Assembly: GCA_010094045.1 (NCBI GenBank)
Contig: ML986752.1
Location: forward strand, 38,397 to 102,396
Direction: 5' to 3'
Origin: Lojkania enalia
Lineage: Eukaryota > Ascomycota > Dothideomycetes > Pleosporales
Length of the DNA stretch: 64,000 nucleotides
Positions 12,299 to 25,000 of the stretch are shown here, piece by piece. Both the position numbers and the translations under genes were made by a program. The notes beneath the pieces were generated by a model, which did no database searches, was not told the origin of the DNA, and saw only the letters and a list, made by a program, of their open reading frames with translations. Positions within the stretch are counted from its first letter, which is position 1. Each line of letters opens with the position of its first letter.

Positions 12299-13249
12299 TA
12301 TTAGATCTATAATAAAATATATTAGATAAAATTATACCTCTAGAAATATTAGAATATACTATTTAAAGAAGTAATATTCTAAGATAGCTAGAGTATATTA
12401 GAAGCTGTAGTAAAATTAGCAGGGATAATTACGGACGAAGAAATATTCGAGTATATATAGAAGATATACTAAGGCTACCCTATAAAATAGATAAAAGGTA
12501 AGAAAAGGAAATATATATTACCCTATAAGAATAGCTGTAAAATAGATTAGGCTAGCTATTATTAAGATAATTGCTTAATATATAAGAGTATTAAGATAAA
12601 GTTAAAAGTGTAGCTAAGAATAGATATATAATTATTACCGAGAATCTTACTATTTTAAAACGAGATAGAAGATTATATAGAAAACGGGTACTATTAGATT
12701 TATAGAAGTCTAATTTACCTTAGAATAGAATATCTATACAGGCTTAGTAAAATTGTTATAGAAGATAAAGAGCTAAGAAAATTAGTCTTAGAAGTAAGGG
12801 AGATATAGGGAGATATTAGAGGATAACTTAATATTATAGCTTGTAAAGTAATAGAAGTAAGTATACTTAAAGAGGAGAAATATCTTAAGAATAATATATA
12901 TTTAGAGGAATATAAAGCTTTAAACTAGAAATAATATATAGTTAAATACTAGTACTACTAAGATATATTTAGAGTATTTAGATAGTAAGAATTAGACGAA
13001 GATTACCGACTAATTAAATAGTAATAGTATTTTTTAGAATAGAAGTATAAGATATATAATAAATAGATAAAGGCTGCTTATACCTAAAAACTATAGATAA
13101 GGTATAATATAGATAGATGTCTACTATACAGGAAGGAGAAAGAGAAGGTAGAATTCTTCCCATCTTAGTTAAAAAACTAAGTAGCCTCTAAGGTAATAGC
13201 TATATTAAAAAACTGGGTAGAAAAGCTATTAGAAGAGTTACTAGTATAA
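12299..13249 (+). pseudogene. Gypsy-3 spacer between gag and protease, unrecognised coding remnant
   Basis: The stretch is contiguous with the gag part through the TA duplication of the Fot1-like insert, and with the protease part through the G1 insert. One frame stays largely open once TAG/TAA are read as Trp/Gln. It is charged, with helical, possibly coiled-coil, stretches such as IEDKELRKLVLEVRE (12,757-12,801). I do not recognise a domain. It is probably a gag-pol linker or extra gag region of this family. Confidence 0.4.
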
Positions 13250-13462
13250 TATAATATCTTATAGCTTTAAGTTACGGGTTAATAATATAGAGTTATCTAA
13301 CCTAGGGTTAAAATAGTCGAATTACTCCCTATAGGGATAGTAGCGATTTATCTCTCTTTTATTAGCTATTTCTTTTCTACGAGAACTAAATATACGAACA
13401 TTTTAGCCCTACTATTCTATCTATTATTGCTATGCTGTAATCTATTATACTAGCCTATTATA
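13250..13462 (+). repeat. 5' LTR of G1
   Basis: It is 213 bp and matches the LTRs at 20,117-20,329, 21,748-21,960 and 33,987-34,199. Differences among the four are almost all transitions. The element's promoter and polyadenylation signals would lie here. Confidence 0.93.
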
Positions 13463-13599
13463 TTTAAATCGCTCCAACTCTTTAGAGTAATCTAGCAGCA
13501 ATTTCCGATACTATAAATACGTCTCCTACCTCTCTTAGCCTAACAGCCGGCTCAGCCGGGTGTATAAGGACTCTAACGTCCAGTAACAGGCGAGACGCT

Positions 13600-16500
13600 G
13601 ACCTTAGAGCTAGTAAGAGACTTATTTAACTAGAAGAGTAGACTAGAATAAATATTTATCGAATATCTAAAGAATTGTAGAGTCGTAGTACTATCCAGCG
13701 CTCTCCAGCCTAAAGTAGTATAGAGTAAGATATAAATACCGAAGACTTAAAAAGACTATAATAATAGATATAAGATAAATAAAATTAGAAGAATCTTAAA
13801 CAGCTATAGGAGATAAAGCGATAATACGAAGTAGATAATATCTCTATAATTAATTTAGCTATTATTATACTAGAGAGAGTACAGCTGCCGCGAACTACTT
13901 CTACTTAAACTAACCTTCCTCGCCCCGAACCTCCTTATACCTATAAGAAGAAGGATTGTATAGACTATAACTAATAGGTCTAAGACTATAAAAAGTACTT
14001 TATCTAGTCGCTAGTAGACTTTTAAATAGAAAAGTAGAAAGTTACTTTTATCTTTAGGTATATCTTAGAGTCTTTAAAGACTTTATAGAAGATATATAAA
14101 ACTATAGAGCGCCGAAAGAGTACGTACTAAATCCCTATATAAGATATCCTAAAAGTAAAGATGCTAAGTATATTAGGAACTCTATTAGAATAAAGGTAAG
14201 AAGCTTTTAATACCTTAAAAAGGTATAGATAAAGGATAGACCAGTCTCTAACTAACTTATTAAACTATATAAAACCTCTATAAAAAGAAGTTAGAGAGAT
14301 AAATAAAGACTATATAGTAAACAAGTTTATCTTAGCCTTATCTAAACTAATAAGAAGAGATTTAAATCTCCTCCCGAGACTATAACTTTAGATACTACTA
14401 GAGGTAGAAGAATACGCGAATATAGTCTTTAGACGTTATTAAAAGCCTTATAAAAAGTAAGAGGGGCGTAATATAGGTAATTATAAGAGGTAAGGGTCCG
14501 ATGTTTTAGGTAAGAGTAATAGTATTCTAAAGAAGGCTAGAAAGGGCTAGAAACCCCTAAAGAGGTCTAGGAAAGGTAATACCCGCTTAAAACGGCCTTC
14601 TATTATATATTAGATATATAGAGAGGAGGGCTATAAATCTTCTAACTATTCCTAGAAGAAAGGGAAGTCTAAAGAAGCTCCTAAATAGAAGTCGGGAAAA
14701 GATAAGGATTAGAAAGACTAAGCTCCTTTCTCCTAGCCTATATTAAACTCTCTAGGGAGAGTAGAGAGCTAGGGAAATTATATAAATTACTTTTTTAAAC
14801 TCTTATAAAGTTGCTTATAGTTAAAATAGTAGTAGAAGGTTTAGCTAAAAATAATTATTTAATTAACCTAGGTGTGTAACTAAATCTCTTTAATACTATA
14901 CTTGTAAAGTAGTATAGCCTAAAGATCGATCTACTACTAAAGTTAATAGTAGAAGCTGTAAATAACTCTAAGATCCTAATATATAGAACTACTATTATAA
15001 AGGTTGTTATTAGGAACTCGCGTAGTAAAATTCAAGTCTATAAAGTGCTGTTTATAATATTAGACCTTAAAGGGTATAAGGTTTACCTTAAAATACTCTA
15101 GATATAGGATTATAATCTAAAATTAAACTTTCTTAGTAGAAGAATACTCTTTAAAATAGTAAAGGTTATAAGCTTACTCTAGTTCTATAAAATAGTATTA
15201 GAGGACGTAGAAGAGTTCGCGGAGACTATTACAGGTGGTAAAATAGACGTCTATATATACCTAGTTAATTCAGTAGCTATAGCAGATAAAATTAGCGCTA
15301 GAACAGGCTAATTATAGCTAGAGTATACTAATTTTAAGAATATATTTAATAAAAAGTAATCTTTAGTACTTATAGAGTATAGACCTTAAGATTTAGCTAT
15401 AAACCTGCTAGAAGAGACTAGTCTTCCATATTAACCGCTGTATAATTTATCTTCGGTTAAGCTTTAGTATCTCTAGAAGTATCTAGATAAGTACTTGTAA
15501 TATAGATAGATTAGAAGATCCTAATTATTTACTAGCGTACTAATCCTCTTTATAAAGAAGAAGAATAGTAGTTTAAAGCTCTATATAGATTATAGAGGCC
15601 TGAATAAGATTACTATACGTAATTAGCATTCTCTTCCCCTAATTTCAGAGTCGCTAGAGCGTTTAGCGTAAGCTAAGTACTATACTAAGCTTAATATTAG
15701 AGAAGCTTACTATAGAATTAAGATAAAGAAAGGAGATGAATAGAAGACCGCGTTTTATACTAGATACGGTTCTTTTAAGTATACTATTATACCGTTTAGC
15801 CTAATAAATACACTAGCCTAATTTTAAGCGTATATTAACTAGATGCTTACTAGCTTTATTAATACAATATATATTATATATTTAGATAATATCTTAATCT
15901 TCTCTAATATAGAAGAGAAATATATTAAGCATATTAAGGAAGTGCTTTAAAGACTGCGTAAGGCTAAGCTCTTTATAAAACTTAGTAAGTATAACTTTTA
16001 TACTAGAGAAATAGACTATCTAGAGTTTATTATTTACCTTGAGAGGATTAAATTTAACTACTCTCGGTTGAAAACTATCTAGGATTAGCCAGTCTTATAG
16101 ACTATATAAAATATACGGATCTTTATTAGATTTATAAACTACTACTATAGGTTTATTACGGGATTTTTAAGGATTACCTTACCTTTAATAAGATTGACCT
16201 AAAAGGGGCTAAAGGCCGTTAAAGGAGGTTATACCTAGAAAAGAGAAGAAAGTTAAGAGCTAGATATTAGTTAGAAAGAACTAGAGGCTTTTTAATAGTT
16301 AAAGGAAGCTTTTTTAAACATTCCTATCTTAGCTTATTATAAGCTAACTCGGCCTATAAAGGTTAAGGTTAATACTTTTAGGGGTACTATTTTAGGAATT
16401 CTTAGCTAGCTTATTAAAGAGTAAATAGGTAAGATAATATAGTAACCTATCAATTTCTTTTTAAGAAAGCTTAGTATAATAGAATATAACTATAATATAT

Positions 16501-18310
16501 ATAACTAGAAACTACTCGCAATAGTAGAAAGCTTAGAGTACTAGTATTAGTACTTATAAGGAGTTATATTTAACCTTTATATAGACTATAATAACTTTTA
16601 TTAGTTTATAGAAATAAAGACTTTAGTCTATTAATATATACGATTATATCTTAAACTTACTAAGTACGATTATAATCTTATCTACTAGTCTAGTAAACTC
16701 AACCTAGCTAATAGACTATTACATCGACTAGATTATATAAAAGAAGTATAGGTACCTTCGAAGAAGTCTAATATAAGATATATTAAACCTATACGCGCTA
16801 AGATTAGCTTAAAAAGGGTAGAAAGAACTAATTTAGACTAGAATAATAGTACTAAAATTCTTAGGATTTTAGTAGTAGTAACCCGCGTATAAACTACTTA
16901 GAAAGATTTTTCTCCTACCTAGAAAGTAGAAGAGACTCCTTCCTTAGACTAAGAATACTACAACAGCCCGAAGTAGGCTAAAGAAGATAATAAAGGAAAG
17001 ATAGAGCTAATAATACTCTAAGAGAGGTAAAACGCCCTCGATTAGGTATATAACCACCCTATAGTAGGTTATAGAGGATAGATAAAGATATATAAGAGAG
17101 TATCGCGTTAATTTTAGTAGAAAGGTATAAGGGATAATATGAAGGCCTACTATCAGGATTATTTAAGATACAGAAGAGTAAAAGCTTCTAGGTATAAGCC
17201 TTATAGCCTATTACAACTATTACCTATACTAAGTAGACTATAGGAGTAAGTTACGTTCGATTTTATTACAGAACTCACTCTAAGTCTATTTCTTAGTCAA
17301 GTATACGACTTAATTATAGTTGTTATTAACTAGTTAACTAAAATAGCCTATTATATTCCTACTATCTCTACCTAAACTATAGAAGACCTAATATAGGTCT
17401 AGATATACGATATTATCCGACTATATAATATCCTAGAGTTAGTAATATTCGACTATAGTATTCTAACGAAGTTAAAATCTTAGAAGACCTTTTACTATTA
17501 TTTAGTATCTTAGTAAGGTCTTAGTTTAGCCTATTATCTAGAGACTGATAGGCTAATAGAAAAATAAAACTAGACGCTTAAGTAGTATTTATATTATTTC
17601 TACTATTTAGAGTAAGATAATTAGGTAGTTTAGCTGTCTATAGCGGAGTTTACGTATAATAACAGCACTTATATAACTACTACTATCTTATCTTTTCGCG
17701 CTTATTATAGTATAGATCCCTAAGGACCTAATTAGCTAGGCGAGCTTTTAGGAGAGGGAGAAGCTCCTTTAGCAAGAGGTATAGCAGCTAAAGTACTAGT
17801 ATTATAAAGTAAATATAAGGCGAAGATTAATACTATAGTAGCTTATTAAAAGAAATATATAGATAAGAAGAGAATATACTTATCTCTAGTAGTAGGAAAT
17901 AAGGTGCTAGTATTAAATCGATATATTAAGTTAACCCGTCCTAAGAAGAAATTAGATTAGAAGTATTTTAGACCTAGTATAGTAATAAAGGTTATAACGC
18001 CTATAACCTACTAGATTAACCTCTTAGAGTTAGATAGTATCTATCTAGTATTTTATATATCTTTACTAGAGCTATATAACCTAAAAGAGCCTATTTAGAG
18101 CTTAGATAGCCTAATATAAGATACTTTACGCTAATTTAGGGATAATATATATAAAATTGATTACATTATTAAGCGAAAATAAAACTCTATTAGAGTATAG
18201 GAATATTTAGTTAAATAGAAGAATTACCTAGACTCTAAAAATAGTTAAAAGCTAGGAGCAAATATTAGTACTAATACTCTATAAGTATTCTAGAAAAAGA
18301 AGAGTATTAA
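13600..18310 (+). pseudogene. G1 gag-pol remnant (gag, protease, RT, RNase H, integrase, chromodomain)
   Basis: Gag ends with a knuckle-like segment near 14,606-14,650. The protease/RT frame starts at about 14,810. Recognisable RT blocks are LYIDYRGLNKITI (about 15,580-15,620) and the active-site region IIYLDNILIFS (about 15,870-15,905), where the family's DD has become DN. RNase H lies at about 16,365-16,570. Integrase lies at about 17,040-17,720, with a HHCC-type N-terminus and a core ending in an AEFTYNNS block. A chromodomain lies at about 18,140-18,300. TAG stops replace Gln/Trp throughout. It would have been the complete replication polyprotein of a chromovirus-type element. Confidence 0.85.
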
Positions 18311-18869
18311 ACTAAAGAGATTAAGTAAACCTATTAAAGACCGTAGACGCTCTTTAAAAAAGAAGAAGAATAGCTAAATTATTCTAGAGTATAACCTTTA
18401 TATAAACTTTCTAGTTAATATAGCTACTTTTATCTAGTTTTCCTTAAATTAAGGTTTTTTATAGGTATTTAATAGCGCTATTACTAGACTAAAGTTATAT
18501 AAATAAGGTTTAAGAATAAATACTTATAAAGTTAGCCTTATATATTAATATAAGTTCTTTAGTAATTATAAGAAGTAGTAATTCCCGCTGTTAATACTAG
18601 AAGGACTATATTATAGTACGTTATAAACTAGAATAGTATATAAGAGGCGGAAATATTATATTATTCTAAATATAGCGCTAATCTAAACTATAAGATACTT
18701 AACCGGGGTATTATATCTATAGAAACGCCGGAGAACCTGTTAATATCCGAAAAAACTACTATCGACTAATATTTATACTTTACTACAACTTTTTCCCCTA
18801 CTATAACTTGGTTAAGCCTTTTTAACAGGGCGAATAGGCTAAAAGCGTTAGTATAAAGTAATATAGTAT

Positions 18870-19562
18870 AATATAGTCCGGATTAACTTATAAAGGACTT
18901 TATTTCCTTTACTTTAGTATATTTATTATTATCTATATTAAGAAGATTCTTCTTAGTCTTACGCTTACGCGCTATACTAATCTTAGTACAGTCCTAACTA
19001 GTAAGTTTAATTCTAGACAAGATCTTCCTATCCTTACTATTATAGGCGAATAGGAAGTTAGAATCTTTCTTATTAAATCTAGATATTACTATTAGTACTA
19101 GAATATATAAAAAAGGGTTAAAACGTATATTTAAGTCTACTTAACCACTATTTAGATAGTATCTTAGACCCTTTAAACTAGTTAAGTCTTATTACTACTA
19201 ACGCAGGCGGTAATAAGAGCTTTAATAGCTTAATTAACCTTTATAATATACTCTAGTATAGATAGGTCTAGCTATAGATATATTAGCTGTAAGAAGGTTA
19301 GAGTACGCTATATTAGCCCAGAACGTACTTTAAAATAATTCTTATTATTCTTCTTAAGGTAGTAGAGATAGATATTATATTAAATACCTTCGTAGAGATA
19401 TTCTACTATAAGTAGGTCTGAAGAAGTAAATTTGCAGTTACTATCTACTTCGTATAGCTTACTATAAGTTAAACGCCTTAGATAGTAGAGACAGTGGATA
19501 GTATAGGGCTTCTTACCCTTAGCCTCCTTAATGCGGCGCTTCTAGACTGGAGTAAGTACTAT
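18870..19562 (-). pseudogene. G1 antisense cysteine-rich reading frame between pol and 3' LTR
   Basis: Opposite to pol, a minus-strand frame of roughly 230 codons is readable apart from TAG/TAA codons explained by RIP. Its N-terminal part begins near KEAKGKKPYTIHCLYYLRRL and continues with EVDSNCKFTSSDLL and YLYEGI. Several Tyr sit at Cys-like spacings (HCLYY, SNCKF, EYLYEG), suggesting a former Cys-rich zinc-binding module. A basic helical tail follows (RVSVRLRRI). The G2 copy (about 32,740-33,422) has the same layout. The 5' end is uncertain. I do not know its function; it could be an accessory or regulatory protein of this Gypsy family. Confidence 0.45.
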
Positions 19563-20116
19563 ATTATATACTATAGACCTATTAGGCGTAAATTAGCTGT
19601 TTATAAACTAGAAAGGCGCTGAGGAGGGTATAAGAGGGGTATATATGGAGGAGCGTAGCGAGAATAGAAAAATGGGCGGTGGGCGGCGCGGGCAGCGAGT
19701 ATACGTATCTACTAGCCCTTATTAGCTATAAAGTGCTCTATTATATCCTATATAGAGCTATAACAACTGTACTAAATGCGTAGCTAAAGACTAAGGGAAT
19801 TATACTTACTAAAGCGGTTGAGGAAGTATAAGAATTAAAGAAGTAGAATAGGCGGGGGGAGTAGTATTTTTATAATCAGCGTTTACTCTACTAGTACCGT
19901 TTACTTACACCGCTCTAGGCAGCGAGTAATAAAGATTCTCTGAGGGTCGACCTTACTAGATAAAGGTGAAAGTAGTGGTAACAATATACTACTTAATCTA
20001 GAAGGAACTCTAGATTATATAACAGCACCTATCTTAAGATAGCTCTACTAGTCTATTCTAGCGATATTTGTCCTCTATAAGCTGTTGTAATAACAGCCTT
20101 CTAAGAAGAGAGATAA

Positions 20117-20329
20117 TATAATATCTTATAGCTTTAAGTTACGGGTTAATAATATAGAGTTACCTGACCTAGGGTTGAAATAGCCGAATCGCTCCCTATA
20201 AGGATAGTAGCAATTTATCTCTCTTTTATTAGCTATCTCTTTTCTACGAGAACTGAATATACGAACATTTTAGCCCTACTACTCTATCTATTATTACTAT
20301 ACTGTAATCTATTATACTAGCCTATTATA
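20117..20329 (+). repeat. 3' LTR of G1
   Basis: A 213-bp copy of the 5' LTR, followed directly by the target duplication TATAG. The purine tract lies just upstream. Confidence 0.93.
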
Positions 20330-20334
20330 TATAG

Positions 20335-21747
20335 TACTTTTATATATAATATTCTAAGTAGAGTTTAATAAGAGGAAGTTTAGAGTACTATTTAATAGTA
20401 GAGCTTTAGATATATTTATATTAGTATAATAGGTTTATAAGAATAATATAGAGTAGAGGAAAAAAGTAGTACCTTATATAATATACCTAGCGGACGATAA
20501 GCTAATAGATTATAGTAGAAGAGTTATACTAATAGAAACTAAAAAGTAAGTACTTAATATTACAAAATATACTAATATAAGAAGTATTAATATTATAAAT
20601 CTAGTAAAATTTAATATATTACTAGATATAAACTAGCTAGCTAAATATAATTCTAGAGTATATTAGTAGTAAAGGATAGTTTATAGGTTATAAAGCCGCT
20701 CTAAAATAGAACGGGTAGTAGAATAATATAGGATAAAGCGTCCCTTAGGTCTATAGTTAATATAGAGAGTATCAGCAGCTACGATAGCTAGATATCTTAA
20801 AAAGATAAAATAGATACTAAGTATTATCGTAGTTTAAAAAGTATATAAAGAACTATAGAATAAAAGTATACTTTAAGAAATTTAAGAGGATTATAGTAAA
20901 TTTATAGGGTTATATAAAGAAGTAGAGAATAGAGGATTATCTAAGTATAAGAAATATAACTATAAAATTATTATTAAAGATAAAAAAAAACTAAAATCTA
21001 GTCTAATATATAATTTAAACCGAGAATAAAGAAAGGAACTTAAAAAGTATATCTAAAAGAATTTAGTAAAGGGGTATATATAACTAAGCTAAAGTAAAAT
21101 AGTATTACTAATACTATTTATACCTAAAAAGAACGGTAAACTAAAATTATATATAGACTATAAATAATTAAATAATATAACTAAGAAAAATAGATATCTA
21201 TTACCTAGGATAATAGAACTTATAAGTTTATTATAAGGAGCTAAGTAGTTTATAAAGTTTAATATAAGAGAAGGATACTACTAAATTTGGATAAAGAAAG
21301 GCTATAAATAGAAAATAGCATTTAAAATAAGAGAAGATCTCTTTAAATATCTAGTAATACTATTTAAACTTATAAATATACTAGTAACCTTTTAAGCGGT
21401 TATAAATAACGCGTTAAGAGAATATTTAGATATATTTATAATAGTATACTTAGATAATATTCTAGTCTATATAAATAGATCGCTAAGAGAGTATAAGAAA
21501 TATATTAGAAAAGTATTAATAAAACTATAAGAGTATAAACTACTTATAATTCTAAAGAAATACAAGTTTTATAAAATATAAATAGAGTTTCTAGAATTTT
21601 AGATATCTAGAGACGGTATTAAAATAGAGTAAGAAAAGATTAAAGCGATACTAGAATAGCTAGTATCTACCTTAATTAAATAAGTCTAATCCTTCTTAAA
21701 CTTCGCGAATTTCTATAGAAAATTTATAAGTAGATACTCTAGAGTAG
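20335..21747 (+). pseudogene. Gypsy-3 protease and reverse transcriptase remnant
   Basis: A retropepsin-like start (NSRALDIFILVQQVY, where DTG/DSG is expected near NSRALD; about 20,385-20,430) leads into reverse transcriptase. RT blocks are FIPKKNGKLKLYIDYKQLN (about 21,115-21,170), REGYYQI, and IVYLDNILVY (about 21,440-21,470), again with a mutated catalytic Asp. The frame is cut at 21,747 by G2 and resumes at 34,200. All stops fit RIP. Confidence 0.8.
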
Positions 21748-21960
21748 TATAATATCTTATAGCTTTAAATCACGGGTTAATAATATAGAGTTACTTAACC
21801 TAAAATTAAAATAGCCGAATCGCTCCCTACAGGGATAGCAGTAATTTATCTCTCTTTTATTAGCTATCTCTTTTCTACGAGAACTGAATATACGAATATT
21901 TTAGCCCTACTACTTTATCTATTATTACTATACTGTGATCTATTATACTAGCCTATTATA
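21748..21960 (+). repeat. 5' LTR of G2
   Basis: 213 bp, TATAATA...TATTATA ends, homologous to the G1 LTRs. Confidence 0.92.
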
Positions 21961-22089
21961 TTCGAATTGCTCAAACTCTTTAAAACAGCCTAGTAGTAAT
22001 TTCCGATACTATAAATACGTCTTCTACCCCTTTTAGCCTAATAGCTGGCTTAGCCGGGTGTGTAAGAACCCTAACATCTAGTAATAGGC

Positions 22090-25000
22090 GAGATGCTGAC
22101 CTTAGAGCTAGTAAGGGACTTATTTAGCTAGAAGAGTAGACTAGAGTAAATATTTATCGAATATTTAAAGAATTGCGGAGTTGCGGTACTATCTAGCGCT
22201 CTCCAGCCTAGAGTAGTATAGAGTAGGATATAGATGCCGAAGACTTAGAAAGACTGTAATAATAGATATAAGGTAAATAAAATTAGAAGGATCTCGAACA
22301 GCTATAAGAGATAAAGTAATAATATAAAGTAGGTAACATTTTTACGATCGATTTAACTATTATTATACTAGAAGGAGTATAGCTGCCGTAAACTACCTCT
22401 ACCTAAACTAACCTTCCTTACCCTAAACCTCCTTATACTTATAAAAAGAAGGATTGTATAGACTATAACTAATAGGTTTAAGACTATAAAAAGTACTTTA
22501 TCTAGTCGCTAGTAGACTTTTAGATAGAAAGGTAGAAAGTTACTTTTACTTCTAGGTATATCTTAGAGTTTTTAAAGACTTTATAGGAGATATATAAAAC
22601 TATAGAGCGCTGAAAGAGTGCGTACTAGATCCCTATATAGAATATCTTAAAAGTAAAGATGCTAAGTATATTGGGAACTTTATTAGAACGAAGGTAAGAA
22701 GCTTTTAATACCTTAAAAAGGTGTAGATAAAGGATAGGCCAGTCTTCAACTAACTTATTAAACTATATAAGATTTCTATAGAAAGAAATTAGAGAGATAA
22801 ATAAAGACCGTATAGTAAACGAGTTTATCTTAGCCTTATCTAAGCTAATAAGAAGAGATTTAGATCTCCTCCCGAGACTGTAGCTTTAGATGCTGCTAGA
22901 GGTAGAAGAATATATAAATATAGTCTTCAGGCGTCGCTAAAAACTTTATAAGAGGTAAGAGAAGTATAATATAGGTAATTATAAGAGGCGAGGGTCCGAT
23001 ACTTTAGGTAAGAGTAATAGTACTCCGAAGAAGGCTAGAAAGAGCTAGAAACCCCTGAAGAGGTCTAGAAAAGGTAATACCTACCTAGAGCAGCCTCCTA
23101 TTATATATTAGATATATAGAGAGAAGGGCTATAAGTCTTCTAACTATTCCTAGAAGAAAGAGAAGTCTAAAAGAGCTCTCGAATAGAAGTTGGGAAAAGG
23201 TAAGAGTTAGAAGGACTAAGCTCCTTTCTTCTAGCCTATATCGAACTCTCTAGGAAGAGTAGGGAGCTAGGGAAATTATATAAATTGCTTTTTTAAACTC
23301 TTGTAAAGTTGCTTATAATTAAGATAGTAGTAGAGGGTTTAGTTAAAAACAATTATTTAATCGACCTAAGTACGTAATTAAATCTCTTTAATGCTATACT
23401 TGTAAAGCAGTATAGCCTAAAGATTAATCTACTACTAAAATTAATAGTAGAAGTTGTAAACAGTTCTAAGATTCTAATATATAAGACTACTATTATAAAG
23501 GTTGCTGTTAGGAACTCGCGTGGTAAGGTTTAAGTCTATAAGGTACTGTTTATAATATTAGACCTTAAAGGGTATAAGGTTTACTTTAGAATACTCTAGA
23601 TATAGGATTATAATCCGAAATTAAACTTTTTTAGTAGAAGGATACTTTTTAGGGGGGTAAAGGCTATAAGCTTACTCTAGTTCTATAAGGTAGTACTAGA
23701 GGACGTAGAAGAGTTCGCGGAGACTATTATAGGTAGTAAAATAGACGTCTATACGTATCTAGTTAATTTAGTAGCTATAGCAGATAAAATTAGCGCTAGA
23801 ATAGGCTAATTACAGCTAGAGTATACCGATTTTAAGGATGTGTTTAATAAAAAGCAATCCTTAGTACTTATAAAGTATAGGCCTTAAGATTTAGCTATAA
23901 ACCTACTAGAAGAGACTAGTCCTCTATATTAACTACTATATAATTTATCTTCAGTTAAGTTTTAGTATCTCCGGAAGTATCTAGATAAGTACTTATAACG
24001 TAGATAGATTAGAAGATCCCGATCGCCTACTAGTATACTAATCCTCTTTATAAAGAAGAAGAATAGTAGTTTAAGGCTCTATATAGATTATAGAGGCCTA
24101 AATAAGATTACTATATATAATCGGCATTCTCTTCCCCTAATTTTAGAGTCGCTAGAGCGTCTAGCACAAGATAAGTACTATACTAAGCTTAATATTAGAG
24201 AAGCTTACTATAAAATTAGGATAAAGAAAGGAGATAAATAGAAGACCGCGTTTTATACTAGATACGGTTCTTTTAAGTATACTGTTATACCGTTTAGCCT
24301 AATAAATATACTAGCCTAATTTTAAGCGTATATTAACTAGACGTTTACTAGCTTTATTAATATAATATATATTATATACTTAGATAATATCTTAATCTTC
24401 TCTAATATAGAAGAGAAATATATTAAATATATTAAGGAAGTATTTTAGAGACTACGCGAGGCTAAGCTTTTTATAAAACTTAGTAAGTACGACTTCTATA
24501 CTAGAGAAATAAACTATCTAGGGTTTATTATTTACCCTAAGAGGATTAAATTTAACTACTCCTAGTTAAAAACTATCTAAGATTAGCTAGTTTTATAGAC
24601 TATATAAGATATATAGATCTTTATTAAATTTATAAACTACTACTATAGGTTTATTATAGGATTCTTAAGGATTACCTTACCTTTAACAAGATTAACCTAA
24701 AAGGGGCTAAAGGCCGCTAAAGAAGGCTATACCTAGAGAAGAGAAGAAAGTTAAGAGCTAGATATTAGTTAGAAAGGACTAGAGGCCTTCTAATAGTTAA
24801 AGGAAGCTTTTTTAAACGTTCCTATCCTAGCTTATTATAAGCTAACTCAGCCTATAAGGGTTAAGGTTAATACTTCTAGGGGCGCTATTTTAGGAATTCT
24901 TAGCCAGCTTATCGAAGAGTAAGTAGGTAAGATAATATAATAACCTATTAATTTCTTTTTAAGAAAGCTTAGTATAATAGAGTATAACTATAATATATAT

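Larger units (their letters stand above)
13250..20329 (+). mobile_element. G1: complete Gypsy LTR retrotransposon (7,080 bp), RIP-degraded
   Basis: Two 213-bp LTRs bound the element (13,250-13,462 and 20,117-20,329). They begin TATAATA and end TATTATA, the expected RIP product of TG...CA ends. The five-base target duplications are TATAA (13,245-13,249) and TATAG (20,330-20,334), differing by one G-to-A change. A purine tract (AAGAAGAGAGA, about 20,103-20,113) precedes the 3' LTR. Inside are gag (about 13,600-14,800), pol (about 14,800-18,310) and then about 1.8 kb with an antisense reading frame. The element is inserted in Gypsy-3 between the spacer and the protease. Confidence 0.94.
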
